64,000 bases of DNA from Locusta migratoria (lineage: Eukaryota > Arthropoda > Insecta > Orthoptera > Acrididae): the NCBI GenBank assembly GCA_026315105.1, contig CM048748.1, forward strand, positions 480,899,150 through 480,963,149, in the 5' to 3' direction. Below the pieces are notes generated by a model, which had not been told where the DNA came from, searched no databases, and worked only from the letters and a program-made list of their open reading frames with translations. Made by a program: the position numbers and the translations under genes. Below, one piece after another: positions 44,808 through 56,049 of this stretch (the stretch's first letter is position 1; every line of letters begins with the position of its first letter).

Positions 44808-47484
44808 GCGCTCTGCGTTCCGGACACAGTGTCCGGGAAAAACGCTCAAAGTCCATCGCAGATCGAATTTTTGCTTGCACTGCCATCTTGTAGTAGAAAT
44901 GAAGAACTTTCAGCCTGTGAAACTTTGAGTTCGTAGAATTGATCGGTGTCCATGTAATTCAGTCTCAAAGTTTTTGTATACTTTGGAAGAATGATCAAAG
45001 TCACATTGTTCCTTTGGAAGAACGATCAGAGTCCACAGATGCGGGCATTAATGATCCATTATTGCATTTCATTGTTATAAACACAATCTTAGAATAACAT
45101 TGTTAGTGCACAGTCAGTTGTGCTGTAGCTGTGTGTTAAGTGAGTGTTCGAAAAATTTCACGTCAAGCAGTATTGAAGAAAATTCTAGTGCAAAACCTGG
45201 AACCTGTTCAAAGACGAGGAAGGTTGATGGGCAAGTTACAGATGCTTCAAAACGCATTCGAGCTATGAGTCACGTTACCGACGACGACTGTAATTGTTCA
45301 CGCTTGAAATACTTTGTAAATACAACTAACACAGAAAGAAATACATTGATTAAGCAGTTTAATGAAATGCCATTTTATGACAAACAAAATGCACATTTAT
45401 GTGGTCTAATCACTGTGAAGCCCATATTGCGCAGGAGACCAAGAAAGAATTCTGATGAAGCACAATATCGCGATTTCTCCTACAGTTACAAAGTTCGGGT
45501 GGTAAGGGATGGAAACGTAGTCGAAATACCAGTCTGTCATGCAGCACTTCTGTCAATTCATGGCATTACAAATCGACGTCTCATCACTTTGAAACGTTCC
45601 CTGGCCACTACAGGAAAAGCACACGTCGAGACCAGGTGTAAACATGGTAATAGGCCATACAAACTTAAGGGTGAAACAATAGCCAAAGTTCATGAACATA
45701 TACAATCGCTCAAATGGCGTACTGCTCATTACAGCTTGCATGACAGTAAGAAACTCTACTTATCTGAAGAACTTAACGTCAAGAAGTTACACCGGATGTA
45801 CAACCCAATATCCTATGAACAATATCGTTTAATTTTTGTGACAAAATATAAGTTTAGGCTACCGAAGGACTGATACCTGCAGTATATGCGATAAATTTCA
45901 AGCTGATGTTGCTCAAGTTGAGTCACAGATAGCTAGCAGTCACGATGAGGTGTCTCTACATGACTTGATTAAGAAAAGAAAATGCTTATCTGCTGAAAAT
46001 GAAGAACACAAAAAAAGGCTGACAGGTTTTATGAAATAAAGAGGACTGAACGGCGGAAGTGTAGAAAAATCGGAAACAGAGTTGCAGTTACAATGTATTA
46101 GCAGAAAAAACTCCCACTTCCCAACATCTCAACAAGTAAGGTTTACTTGCCTTGCCACAGGAAAGTCCGTATTCTATACCTATGGTCAGACCATTTCAAA
46201 CAAAGGTTCAGACGAAGTTTGTTCTATGCTATGGCATTACTGTACCGAAGTCATACCCAGCAGTGTACGTGAACACAGTGTGTTCTGCTATTGTTGCTCA
46301 GGACAGAACAAGAACTACAGTGTGTTACGTTTCTGTCATTTCTTAGTGCATGCTAAAGGAGGATTTGATCACATCCATATAACTTTTCCAGTGAGGGGTC
46401 ATTCCTATCTTGAATGTGACAAAAACATGGGCCTAGTAAATACAAAGGCAATATGCGAAACGCCAAATGAGTGGCGTCAAGATATGGAAACTTCAAGAAG
46501 ACTTCCAGAATCCTTTGCTGTCGTGGACAGTAAGCAAGATATTTTCCTTCAGTGGGGGCAATTTCTGAATAGAAGTTAGAAGAAGAAATGACCTTCTGCT
46601 CAAAGAACTATCTCACAGTTCCTCGTGACGCAGAACGATAAACTGGCCCACCTGTGACAGTCATACTGTGATGCATATGAAACCTACAAGATCATTGATG
46701 CTCCTCAACTTCAAGAACTAAAAGAGAAGCCCCTACCTTCACAAAGTCACCTGCAGCTTCTTGGCATCCCTAAAGCAAAATATGACGATCTGCAAATTTT
46801 GAAGCAATTTTGTGGTCCAGAAACTCAACAATATTTCAGTTCATTACCAGTCAGTGAAACTAATGATGAAGATGAGTGAGATAGCGTTTCATAATTTTAC
46901 AGACATTGTAACTCTGGACTTATATTTTCCCTACTTATATACCAGTATTAATTTGTTACTGTTTTGCATTATTAAATAATAACTTGTGTGCCATATATAA
47001 AGGTAAATAATTTAGAAAAACTGTCTCACTATAATAAAGCCCTAACAATTGTTTGTATGATTTTAAAGAATTTCAGATATCGTAAGCATTTTGATAATAA
47101 TTTTACTATTCAAATTCTGTGTTTTCTTGTATTAACATCGTCAATGTCTTACTAATTATCGCAAGTAGACCTATTATTAGGCAATGGTAATAACATTCAC
47201 AAAAAAGTAGTTCATAAGCTTTTAAATACATTTATGAATGGACTTAGATCGTTTTTAACTTGGAAATTTTGTATATTGTTGTTTGACTATGCTTTTCCAT
47301 TGTTGTGCTGTGCTATTGTAACTGGTTATTATTCAGTGATATAACAAATAAAGTAGACAGCAATTTCAGGGGAAATAATCTACAAATTAATTAAATCTGA
47401 TAAAAGACTTTAACGTTTGAAATTTAATTTTCTCAGGATCCTCCAAACTGGACTTAGATCGTTATTCCCGTGTGCCCTTCGATT
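44808..47484 (+). mobile_element. DNA transposon of unrecognised superfamily, about 2.7 kb
   Basis: Defined by comparison with copy A, which lacks it. Near the ends, CGGGAAAAACGCTCAAAGTCCA (44834-44855) and the complement of 47449-47470 form an imperfect inverted repeat with 19 of 22 matches. Related motifs (GATCAAAGTC, CGATCAGAGTCCA, TGGACTTAGATCG) recur just inside both ends, like subterminal transposase-binding sites. The left end has the palindrome CCGGACACAGTGTCCGG (44820-44836). The element encodes one large broken gene. An obvious TSD was not found: copy A has TCAGTTAAA at the site, and GTTAA remains on the right. Confidence 0.7.
45100..46880 (+). pseudogene. Transposase-like protein of an uncharacterised insect family (DUF7869-type, by memory)
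   Basis: About 590 codons in three pieces. Piece 1 (to 45873) has CNCSRLKYFVNTTNTER and FYDKQNAHLCGLITVKPI, then RRRPRKNS, YSYKVRVVRDGNVVEIPVCH, ALLSIHGITNRRL and KWRTAHYSLHD with ELNVKKLHRMY. A frameshift there changes YRRTDTCSICDKF to RLPKD and a stop. The reading frame resumes with DTCSICDKFQADVAQVE up to a stop near 46038. It continues with SVFYTYGQTISNKGSDEVC, CYCCSGQNKNYSV, GGFDHIHITFPVRGHSYLE and DIFLQWGQF, ending in LKEKPLPSQSHLQLLGIPK and SETNDEDE. I recall this layout (Cys-rich region, then SGQNKN and GHSYLE blocks) from large families of hypothetical insect and aphid proteins thought to be transposon-derived. In those, an Asp usually precedes the SCGGQN block. Here it reads CYCCSGQN, so this copy has lost it. 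Start codon uncertain; first ATG is about 45271. Confidence 0.6.
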
Positions 47485-48830
47485 GTTAACGGTGCTTGCA
47501 GATGTATATTTAGAGACGTTGTGTTAGATGTCGTTGCCGATTTTCGTTATTTGGAATTTTTGTATAAACAATATGTCGTCTTCTGCTGCTGCCGTCTTTG
47601 CTGTTTTATCGAAAGAGTAGTTGGCATAAAAGTTAAATTCCGTTCCATGGCTGTTGCTTGCATCATCTAAACGAAGAGAAACATTTATAGATCTAAGGTT
47701 GCGGTCGAGTTCCGAAACGGACTATTCCTTTTCTTTTGGTTAGTCGGTTCTGGTTAGAATTGTTTCTGTATATCGAAAGAGTATATGTTAAGATGGATAC
47801 GTAAGTTTGTGGCGTTTGTTACCGTAATCTGCGCTATTATTATTAAACATGTCTGTCGGCTGTAGTTTATGCGAAGAGCGTGGAGAGAGATGGGAGTGTT
47901 TGCGCATCGAAAAATTCTTACTTGCAAATTTTGCATACGAGTTTTAATATTTTACTACAAGCTGTAGTATACGAGACCAACTAAGCGTTTCTGTTCTAAA
48001 TTGTTTTTTGCATTACCCTGGAATTATTGTTAAAAATACATATGAAGAACACTATGGTAGCTTTATTTTTTCCACGAATAATAATAAACGGCGGAAATTG
48101 TTACATAAATCGAGATCTGGCGTACGGATCGCTGCAGTAATAAATGTGCAATTTAACTGGCTGCTGACCTGGCGGGGCACAGTCGCCGTAAAAAGAGTGC
48201 ATTACGCACCTGCCCTGGGCATAGGGGTCGGCCGGCGGGGGAGGTGTTGTTTAGAGATGTTGTTGCGGTCAAGACAATCTTCGCGGTATTTTCCTCGCGG
48301 GTAGGGCGGGTGACGGTGTCCTTTGAGAAGCGGTCGCGATCGTGGAGGAGGGGGTAGCATCTGTTGTCGTCGTTGGCGGCGGCGGCCCGGCAATCGGCCG
48401 AGCGAGTAGGGGTCGTGGTGTCGGCCAGGTGTGTGGCGGAGGGTGCGAGTAGAGACATGTCGAGGGGTCGACAGGTCTGGATCTGTCGGAGGTGCTGCCT
48501 GTCTGAAGGCGGCACCGAGGGGTGTAGGGAGCGTCGTGTAGGCTAGGTGTGTGGCCGAAGGAGGTGTTGTTTACTTGCAACCTGTCAATCACCCTTAAGT
48601 GCTTTATAGCGGCGTCCTTTGATTAGCGGTCGGACAAGTAGCATTGATGACAATCAACAGGACCTAAATGTAATCATCCTGTCCTTCCGGGAAGACCTAT
48701 CAATCATCCTGTTGCGGCATCCTTTGATCTGAGGTCCGGCAATTGGCTGAGTGTCTGGTGTTGATGACACTATCGTTGACGGGCGAAAGTTCAAGGTCAT
48801 TGCGCTGATATCCCTGGTACCCCACTACTC
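47485..48830 (+). repeat. 1.3 kb dispersed repeat, copy B, right part
   Basis: Colinear with copy A 38436-39572 and near-identical (scattered substitutions), except for 47571-47778, which copy A lacks. Ends GGTACCCCACTACTC like copy A. Confidence 0.8.
47571..47778 (+). other. 206-208 bp segment present only in copy B
   Basis: Copy A joins AACAATATG directly to AGAGTATATGTTAAG. Copy B has an extra TCGTCTTCTGC...GTATATCGAA between them. It is either a deletion in A or an insertion in B. No TSD was noted. Confidence 0.7.
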
Positions 48831-49492
48831 AAAAGAATACAAAACGTTCATCTTAATCCTGTAATAACCTCGTAATCTGGTGTGCATTAGGAGTGGTTTA
48901 TGAAACAAGATGTTTGATGTAATTTTTCAAACAATTCGATTTTTATTCTTTTCTACTTTTTCTATTCTTTATTCGCTTTTCCTAACACAATGATTAAAGA
49001 TTATAAATACAACAATTATTAGGAGGTTTTTCTTTTGCAACAATGTCCACGGTCATCGTGACAGAATAACTTCCGAAAACTCTCCAAACTGTTCATTCAT
49101 TAGAAAATAATTTAAATCTTTTCTTTTCGTGTCAACGCCATCACTATTAACAAGGCTCTTTTTAGAAGATGGAACCCAAAACTTTATTTAATAACTACTG
49201 TCGCTCTTGTCCTAGCTGCAAGAAGTTAAGATCATCATAGTATTTTTAAAAGCATGTGTTTTCTACGGCAAGTTCCTTATGATTCCCTTGTCTCTCAGAA
49301 GATTGCATTACAGGTGCGTATTGCCCAATGGCTACGTTGCTCAGTGTCACAATTTAACTTCAGATCTAATTGTATATTTGTAATATTCCTTATCTTTACC
49401 CTGCAGTAACCAAAAATAATATATTTGAGATTGAGTTGTATTAATACTCTCATGTTAGTTGCTATCTACACACGTGACGTTTTTACCTGTGA
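48831..49492. other. Unassigned sequence
   Basis: AT-rich. Nothing recognised. Confidence 0.3.
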
Positions 49493-50060
49493 CTAGTGAC
49501 CCCCGTCTTTGCACGGGCAGCACTAATTACTGTAGGCAGGCGACTTCTGATGGATGGACGGAGCAGATCGTGTGACAAAGTTTAAAAGCTGTGTGTATAG
49601 GTACAGCGCCTTGCTACGTCCAAAGAAAAACACACTTGTATTTAACACTAATGGAAAATTATTTTATGAATTCATCACAGGATTGGCGGTTAGACAATGC
49701 TTTTTTTCTGCTATCACGTATAGCTGCGCAGTGAAGCCTTCCTTGGTTGCTGACAGCCGATCAGTGGAAAGCAAATATTTTCTAAAGCGCGAGTACAGGG
49801 CGGGCGTGTGCCGCATGGTTCACCGCCCGTATTGACAAAGTGGAATGCACGCGTAAAATTAACTTGTCAAGTTTCCAATAATTGCTTAATACCTCTACGT
49901 GCTCACTTCCATTTAGAACTGATATGAACGTTAATCTCCGCGCCTGAATTAAACACAGTTCTCGCATCATATGCTCTGTAACTCTTCCTCTCCCGGATTT
50001 TGGCACATATATTTCCAAAATTAAAAGGGAGGATGACAAGCGCTTCCACAAAGCTGTCTC
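49493..50060 (-). mobile_element. Helitron-like 3' terminus, second type
   Basis: The minus strand ends CCCGTGCAAAGACGGGGGTCACTAG then T: a 5-bp hairpin (CCCGT/ACGGG) followed a few bases later by CTAG (complement of 49493-49496). The 93-codon plus-strand and 89-codon minus-strand frames inside carry no helicase block. The right boundary is unknown. Confidence 0.35.
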
Positions 50061-50392
50061 CGTGTCGTCTCATTTAATTCGAAACGTGAACCTTCAAGCA
50101 CGTAATTTAATTTAGATCTACTGTTAACTAGATAAATTTTTATTCAGTGTCTACAGTGGCAAGGGTTATCGCCCAATTTGTTTACGTTTGCCATCGTAGT
50201 GCGTAAATTGTAACGTCACGTATCCAAAGTACGTCCCATTCTGAAATGATTCCCTAACGTTCCCCTTCTATTTGATGTTTGGATGATGGAAGTAAATATC
50301 TGTATGCATCTACACACTGCTGGCGATATTTTAGTTTACTGAAAGAAATGATCAATAATTCTAGCTTATTGATAACCAAGCAACATAAAACT
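50061..50392. other. Unassigned sequence
   Basis: Nothing recognised. Confidence 0.3.
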
Positions 50393-50808
50393 GTACAGCC
50401 GTGGTGGAATGGCCGAGCGCTCTAAGGTTTCTTGTTGAGGAGCGCGCGGTTTTTCCCCGTTGGAGATTCGAGTCCTTCCTCGGGCATGAGTGTGTGTGTG
50501 TGTCTGTGTTTGGTCTAGGGGTTAGTTAAGTATAAATAGTGTGTAATCTAAAAAATGTTCAAATGTTTGTAAAGCTTATGGGAACTGCGGAGTCATCAGT
50601 CCCTAAACTTACAAACTACTACCTTCTACTAAAGACGGCACAAACATCCATGCCCGAGGGGGGATTCGAATCCCCGACGGGGAACGGCGTCGCACATCGC
50701 AGCATAGCGCCTCAATGCGCTCGACCACTCCGCCGCGGCAGTGTGTAAGCCTAGGGACTGAAAACCACAAATTTTAGGTCCCATAGATTTACAAACAGTT
50801 GAACATTT
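50393..50808 (+). mobile_element. SINE family B copy split by a family A SINE
   Basis: The head GCCGTGGTGGAATGGCCGAGC and body to GTGTGTAA (50545), then the tail GCCTAGGGACTGAAAACC...ATTTACAAACAGTTGAAC (50749-50808), are one SINE. The insert lies between. Confidence 0.9.
50547..50739 (-). mobile_element. SINE family A copy nested in a family B SINE
   Basis: Complete minus-strand copy with head end CCGCCGCGGC. The host SINE's AGTGTGTAA is duplicated at both edges (about 50537-50545 and 50740-50748), a 9-bp TSD. Confidence 0.9.
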
Positions 50809-52313
50809 TTGAAAACCGTGCAGTCTCATATGTGAATTGTCATTGCCACTGTTAATAAAAACAGAAATTTAATCCATATTTTCGTACTAATGTAACAGTC
50901 TAACGTATACATAAAAGTTTAGGTCTCGTAAATGGAAAAGCAGTAGCGCCTCTTACGGAGAAAGAGCCACAGTATCGGCACTATCAACAGTCGCTGAAGC
51001 TACGATAGACAGTGAAGTAACAGAAGAATGGCATCACACAAATTGGGCGCTTACTATTTTAATGTTGTTATATTCGTATGTCCAAGTCACAAATGTAGTC
51101 GTAAGTTTTCCAATACGAATAGGAAAAAGGAATATTCCATCTCCTGTTAGTAACATCTGACCGGAATGCCAATGCACTTAATACAATTGACGTTTGGATC
51201 ACCAAGACCACCTCTCTCCTCCACCCCCAGCCTGTGTTTACTTTTTGTAATTTCCGCCATTTTTGAAACAGCCCAGTTGTACGTAGCTGGTTTCTGAACC
51301 GAACTTTCCGGTGCTACACGCCATTGCGTACTAAAAGAAACTTCTTGTGTAACCTACACGTAACCTTTCAAAGTTACTACGCTGGACTGTTGTTGGTTTT
51401 GAAATTATTGATAGTCTGAAAGTGTGGTGGAGACAACCTAACTTTCACTTTAAAAAGGTGGCCTGTAGCATAGCCTTAAGGTTCAGAAGCACACTACGTA
51501 CAATTCGGCGGGTTCAAAAGTCGTGGAAATTAAAAAAAGGTGAGGGGAGAGGGGTGGTCACGCGACAGGCTTCTTACCGGGAGCCAAAGGTTCTGGTCTG
51601 TACATAGTCACTCGTCTGCACAACCTGTCCAAAAACTAATTTGTTTGTAAGCAAACAACATGACCAAAAGCATGAACCTCAAGAAGAATATTCTAATTTA
51701 CAAAAACAACACCTGCAGTTGGTTGGAAGGGAGTTCCTTAACCCCATCTGATAACTTAACGACCTGTTAAAGCAACTGTATGGTATTGAGCATCAGTTGA
51801 GGATGGGGTGGTTTGTTGTCAGGCCAGCGTAAAACGCTGTGCAGTGATTGCAGCTTCTGTCTCAGGTGGCCCCACCTCTAATGGGGCAAGAGTTTACATT
51901 GGCATTACAATGACCCAGCTGGCCATCAAACAGTGGCAAAAAGCAAGATGGACCACATCATGCTGCTGAACACAACACTCTCGATTTCAGTGGCTAGTTT
52001 ACTAACCGGGCCATTTAGATCCCCCTTCCCCATCCACTAGCTCTTCTGAATTGCGCATACGGGAGTAGTCCCTTCAACACATTCTACAGTCTAGCAACCA
52101 ACCTGACCTCGACCTAAGATAACTTGTCATCCCTGAAGCCTATGCCTAAGACCTCCCCCTTTCCGACTCATTTTACTGTATGCCTTCAATTCATGTCTTC
52201 CTTCCAGATATGTATCGCCCCTTACAATATCCCCTTAAGTACTTTTATTTTTATATTTTTTCTTACTATTTTTATCGTTTCAAATCCCCCCTCCTTTCCT
52301 ATATACCCCAACA
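50809..52313. other. Unassigned sequence
   Basis: No gene recognised. 51780-52313 is a pyrimidine-rich, unusually C-rich stretch (CCACCTCTAATGGGGC; CTAAGATAACTTGTCATCC) that continues after the SINE to about 52680 and may be a decayed repeat. Confidence 0.35.
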
Positions 52314-52326
52314 CGCCCCTTTTATC

Positions 52327-52515
52327 AAATGTTTGTAGAGTTTATGAGACTTAACTGCGGGGTCATCAGTCCCTAACCTTACAAACTACTTATGAACTAG
52401 CTTATACTAAAAACGTCACAGATATTCATGCCCGAGTGGGGATTCGAATCCCCGACCGCAGCGGCCGTGCAGACCGTGACTGGCGCGCCGCAGATCGCTC
52501 GGCCACTGCGACCGG
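52327..52515 (-). mobile_element. SINE family A copy with 13-bp TSD
   Basis: TSD CGCCCCTTTTATC at 52314-52326 and 52516-52528, perfect. Head end GGCCACTGCGACCGG and B box complement GGGGATTCGAATCCCC. Confidence 0.95.
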
Positions 52516-52528
52516 CGCCCCTTTTATC

Positions 52529-53069
52529 CATCCCTTCACTGCATTCATTGCTGTTTCTCAAATTCGCACTATCAAACCCTTTACAATCCCTCATGCAACG
52601 CAGAACTTTCAGTCCCCACCCTTAACCGGCTTCGTTTCCCCTGCACTCCCCTCAGCTCCTCTTATCACGTCTATCAAGATGCTCGTAGCACTGGAGCGGC
52701 TAGAGATGATGGTTGTGTGTGTGTACTTGTCTGAATTATTGTTTGTTTCTTTTCCTGATGAAGGTCATGCCCCCAAGTTGAAGTATGTGTATGTGATTGC
52801 CCATTTTACTTGCCTATCAGTAGCTCAAGCTAACGTCTTTACGATGAGTTTTTATCTATCATCTGTTATTGACATTGCAATCGAATATTCCATTACCAAA
52901 TTTTCAAGTAGGTATAAAGTTTGCTAATCGTACAAGGATTTTTTCTAAAAAAAATAAGGTTTTACGTATTTCGAGAGCATTAAATTTTGAATTAAATCTA
53001 AAAATTCTACATGAAAATCTTTTGCAGCAGCATTCTGTATGGTAAAACAACGCAAGGGTTCATTAAGTT
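52529..53069. other. Unassigned sequence
   Basis: The 163-codon plus frame starting in the SINE (52436-52927) is a composite of SINE and flank and shows no family. Nothing else was seen. Confidence 0.3.
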
Positions 53070-53238
53070 TTTCGCCGCTTGGTCTAAGATTGCGCGGCCG
53101 CTCCTGCCGAATGTTCTTCCTCCCTCGGGCATGAGTGTGTGTTTTCTCCTTAGTGTAAGTTGATTTATGGAGTTTTTAAGTCTTGTGAGCGATGACTCTA
53201 GCAGTTTGCTCTTTTAGATTCACAAACATTGGAACACT
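53070..53238 (+). mobile_element. SINE family B copy, degraded head
   Basis: GCGCGGCCGCTCCTGCC, then CTCGGGCATGAGTGTGTG, and a tail ending ATTCACAAACATTGGAAC. Confidence 0.65.
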
Positions 53239-53253
53239 ATATTATATTTTTCG

Positions 53254-53436
53254 CCGGCCGCGGTGGCCGAGGGGACTAAGGCGCTCCAGTCACGGTCTGC
53301 ACGGCAACCATGGTCGGGGGTTCGAATCCCCCCTCGGGCATGGATATTTGTGCCGTTCTAGTTCGTAAGTAGTTTGTAAGTATAGGGACTGATGACCCCG
53401 TAGTTAAGTCCCATAGACTATACAAACATTTGAAAC
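53254..53436 (+). mobile_element. SINE family A copy (plus strand, near complete)
   Basis: Best plus-strand example. Head GCCGGCCGCGGTGGCCGAGG with A box, B box GGGTTCGAATCCCC, then GGCATGGATATTTGTGCCG. The tail GTTTGTAAGTATAGGGACTG folds back on AAGTCCCATAGAC...ACAAAC. An imperfect TSD (ATATTTTTC) may flank it. Confidence 0.93.
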
Positions 53437-53491
53437 ATTTTTATATTTTTTCTCTACAGAGTAAAGAGCATAAAAAGAATCTTTCTCCCTG

Positions 53492-53575
53492 TTTTTTTTT
53501 TTTTTTTTTTTTTGTCTCTCATTCTCTTTGCCTCTCTCCTTTTTCTCATTTTCTCTCTCTTTCTCATTCTATTTC

Positions 53576-53622
<47 letters not shown>
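53492..53622 (+). repeat. T22, CT-rich and CA microsatellites
   Basis: T22 (53492-53513), then imperfect (CT)n to about 53600 and (AC)n to 53622. Confidence 0.95.
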
Positions 53623-53628
<6 letters not shown>

Positions 53629-53744
53629 ACACAAACATACAAGATATGTAGAGAGATAGAGTGAAAGTTATTAAAATATTTACACTGGTTGTGACGCGAG
53701 TTCCAGAACTGGAAATACCTTCTCACGCTTTCCCAGAGAATACT

Positions 53745-53745
<1 letters not shown>

Positions 53746-53789
<44 letters not shown>
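53746..53789 (+). repeat. T44 homopolymer
   Basis: Uninterrupted, in AT-rich DNA with no recognised element. Confidence 0.95.
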
Positions 53790-53793
<4 letters not shown>

Positions 53794-54744
53794 ATACTAG
53801 CATACAGTGTCTACTCGATTTCTCGTACCACTAGCAAATCGTAAATATGACGAAAATAATTCTTTATCCACTTAGTGAAAGCATGCTTTGTTTTGGTATG
53901 ATCTTCCTTTTTCTGTTATATTTATTGTTCTTACTTGTAGGCAGAAAATGTCTTTGTTATTGGCTCTACAGTTGCGGTAAGTTTTGAAAGATAGTTTTTT
54001 TTAAATAACCCACACAACATTTTGTTGGCTTAACACTTTTGTAGACTTTGTCTCTTTCAGTAATTCGTGAAACATTAGCTGTTTGCGTATATCGCCTTCA
54101 CATGTGCTTCGCAGCGCCTGGTGTGGACCCCTCGACAGTGATGCCTGCACACAGGACGCACGGACCACTCATTTATTCATGCCGGCGCATTGTGAATCGC
54201 AATCGCGTGCTTTGTATTATGCAAGAATGGATGAGGCAGCAAATACGCCACCTAAACACGCGTCCGCCATGCCGGGACAGCGTTGGCACGCCGTGTTTGC
54301 CGCGGCTGTGTGGAGTTTGCGGAAAGCCCCGTTTCGGTCGGCTGGAGGGCGACTGATGCCCCTGCCAGAAATTCCCATTGTGTGTTCGGCGTTTTTGTGC
54401 CGCGCTGATCTGCCGTGTTTGCTAAATCGTTTGATGTTAGCATTGCTGCCTCCGTAGTACGGGATTGTTTCGCACGGTGGTTTACAACTGCCGAGAGGCT
54501 GCCGTTTGATTTTACACGTATTCACGAATTACGTATAGCACCTTTCTGTCGGTGGGTCGATTTTTGTCAGGAGACTTAAGTGGACTCGACGTAACTCTTT
54601 GGTCGGGCGTGCAAAACTAAATCTTCGATTATACCTCCTACAACCTGCGTACATTCGCCGAGAAATTTCTGCGCGGATTTCAGAACATTCCCGGAGATTT
54701 TTGTGAGGCAGACATCATCATGATAGTTTATGAGATACATATAC
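53790..54744. other. Unassigned sequence with a GC-rich open frame
   Basis: 54083-54457 is open for 124 codons (plus) and overlapping 102-codon frames exist on both strands. Residues are Ala/Arg/Pro-rich and no motif is recognised, so composition may explain them. It could be a small unknown exon. Confidence 0.3.
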
Positions 54745-54905
54745 CATAAACACATTTACGTTCAATGATAATTAATATAGGCTGAATCATACAAGTAAAA
54801 TTTGCACAATGGTCAGGATTCGAACCCGGGTCCTCTTCCTCACTGGGCAGGTGCGTTTACCCATTGCGGAGCCGTGACTGCAAAGAATACCCGAATACGT
54901 CTGCC
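54745..54905 (-). mobile_element. tRNA-derived SINE, family D
   Basis: The minus strand carries A box CCGCAATGGGTAAACGC and B box GGGTTCGAATCCTGACC, then TTTACTTGTATGATTCAGCC. Its sister copy is at 55065. Confidence 0.6.
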
Positions 54906-55064
54906 TACCCAATACAAACAGTGATTCCACCTTAGCCCGTCGCGATATTCCCAGTTTTAATTCCTATTGTAATTGAAGAATGGGATTATCTCTACATTAT
55001 TTGAGGCATAGGTCATACTTAGATCAAATAATTAAGTTCCTGAGATTGATGTAGTCTCAGTTTT

Positions 55065-55187
55065 ATCAGTGATAATGAAAGTAGGCTGAAACATAGAATT
55101 AAAACTTGTGCCAGGTCTGGTATTCGAACCCGAGTTCTCCAGCTCATAGGTTGATGCGCTTATCGACTGCCATGTCCCTACATCGAT
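55065..55187 (-). mobile_element. tRNA-derived SINE, family D, second copy
   Basis: Minus strand: GGCAGTCGATAAGCGCATC, B box GGGTTCGAATACCAGACC, then AATTCTATGTTTCAGCC. It has the same layout as 54745-54905. Confidence 0.6.
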
Positions 55188-55210
55188 GATGTCGGTATTG
55201 TTTTCGCTTT

Positions 55211-55413
55211 TGCCGCAGCGGAGCGCATTTAGGCGCTATGCAACGATGTGCGAGGCCGTTCCTCGTCGGCGGGTCGAATCCCCCCCGGGCATGGATATTT
55301 GTGTCGTCTTTAGTACAAGGTAGTTGATGAGAAGTTTGTAAGTTTAGGGACTGATGACCCGGCAATTAAGTCCCACAAGCTTTACAAACATTTGAATGTT
55401 TTATATTTATTTA
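55211..55413 (+). mobile_element. SINE family A copy with 11-bp TSD
   Basis: The direct repeat TTTTCGCTTTT flanks it (about 55200-55210 and 55415-55425). The head is mutated (GCCGCAGCGGAGCGC) and the B box reads GGGTCGAATCCCC. The full tail hairpin is present. Confidence 0.88.
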
Positions 55414-55429
55414 TTTTTCGCTTTTCGGA

Positions 55430-56049
55430 AAAGTCTCAGCCTCTTGTCCCTTCTCCCTTTCTAAAGGAATGTGAAACAATAAAGTTTAAAATCTCCGTGA
55501 CAACATCAATTTTTGTGTCAAATGGTGCGATACTTTCCATATAACTTTTTTCAATATCATATTTGTTAGTCAGAATCTGACAATGAAAACTCTAGGTTGA
55601 AATATAAATAATGCAGATTAGATTAGATTTGCCGTTCGTTCTGTGAGTGCGTACTGAAGAAATCATCGTGAATGTATAACAAGTACATATATTACAGACT
55701 GAAATAATAATACTAACAGAATGACTACATACATCATTTGGTTCTGTACAAGAATTTGTCAATGGAGTAACGTATTTATTGTGACTTGGTTATCTTGTGG
55801 TCTGAATACTTGTTATGTAAAGAAAAATACTAAGTAGCAGTGATTAATGGAAACATAGAGATGAAAAGAGCGCAAAACCCAAAGAAAATGTAGTTCTTAC
55901 CGTTGTTACATACAGCATTTGCCCCGCATTTCCAAAAATTAAAATTGCTGTCACCGCCTGCTGACGGAAAAAGCTTTGTGGTTTTCATGCATTTTTAAAA
56001 TTCTGGAAACGAGTTTCTAGTTTCTCTCTGTGTTGGCACGCTGGTGAAA
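55430..56049. other. Unassigned sequence
   Basis: AT-rich, no element recognised. Confidence 0.3.

Noticed and set aside
38269..48830. Copies A and B as the two LTRs of one retrotransposon
   Set aside because: Ends are not TG...CA, no primer-binding site or polypurine tract is visible, and 39573-44654 shows no gag or pol blocks.
52436..52927. 163-codon plus-strand frame
   Set aside because: Starts inside the antisense of a SINE and runs into its flank; no domain and no plausible gene structure.
53385..53415. CTGATGA in the family A SINE tail as a hammerhead core
   Set aside because: No GAAA follows at the required place and the segment instead forms the 3' hairpin GGGACT/AGTCCC.
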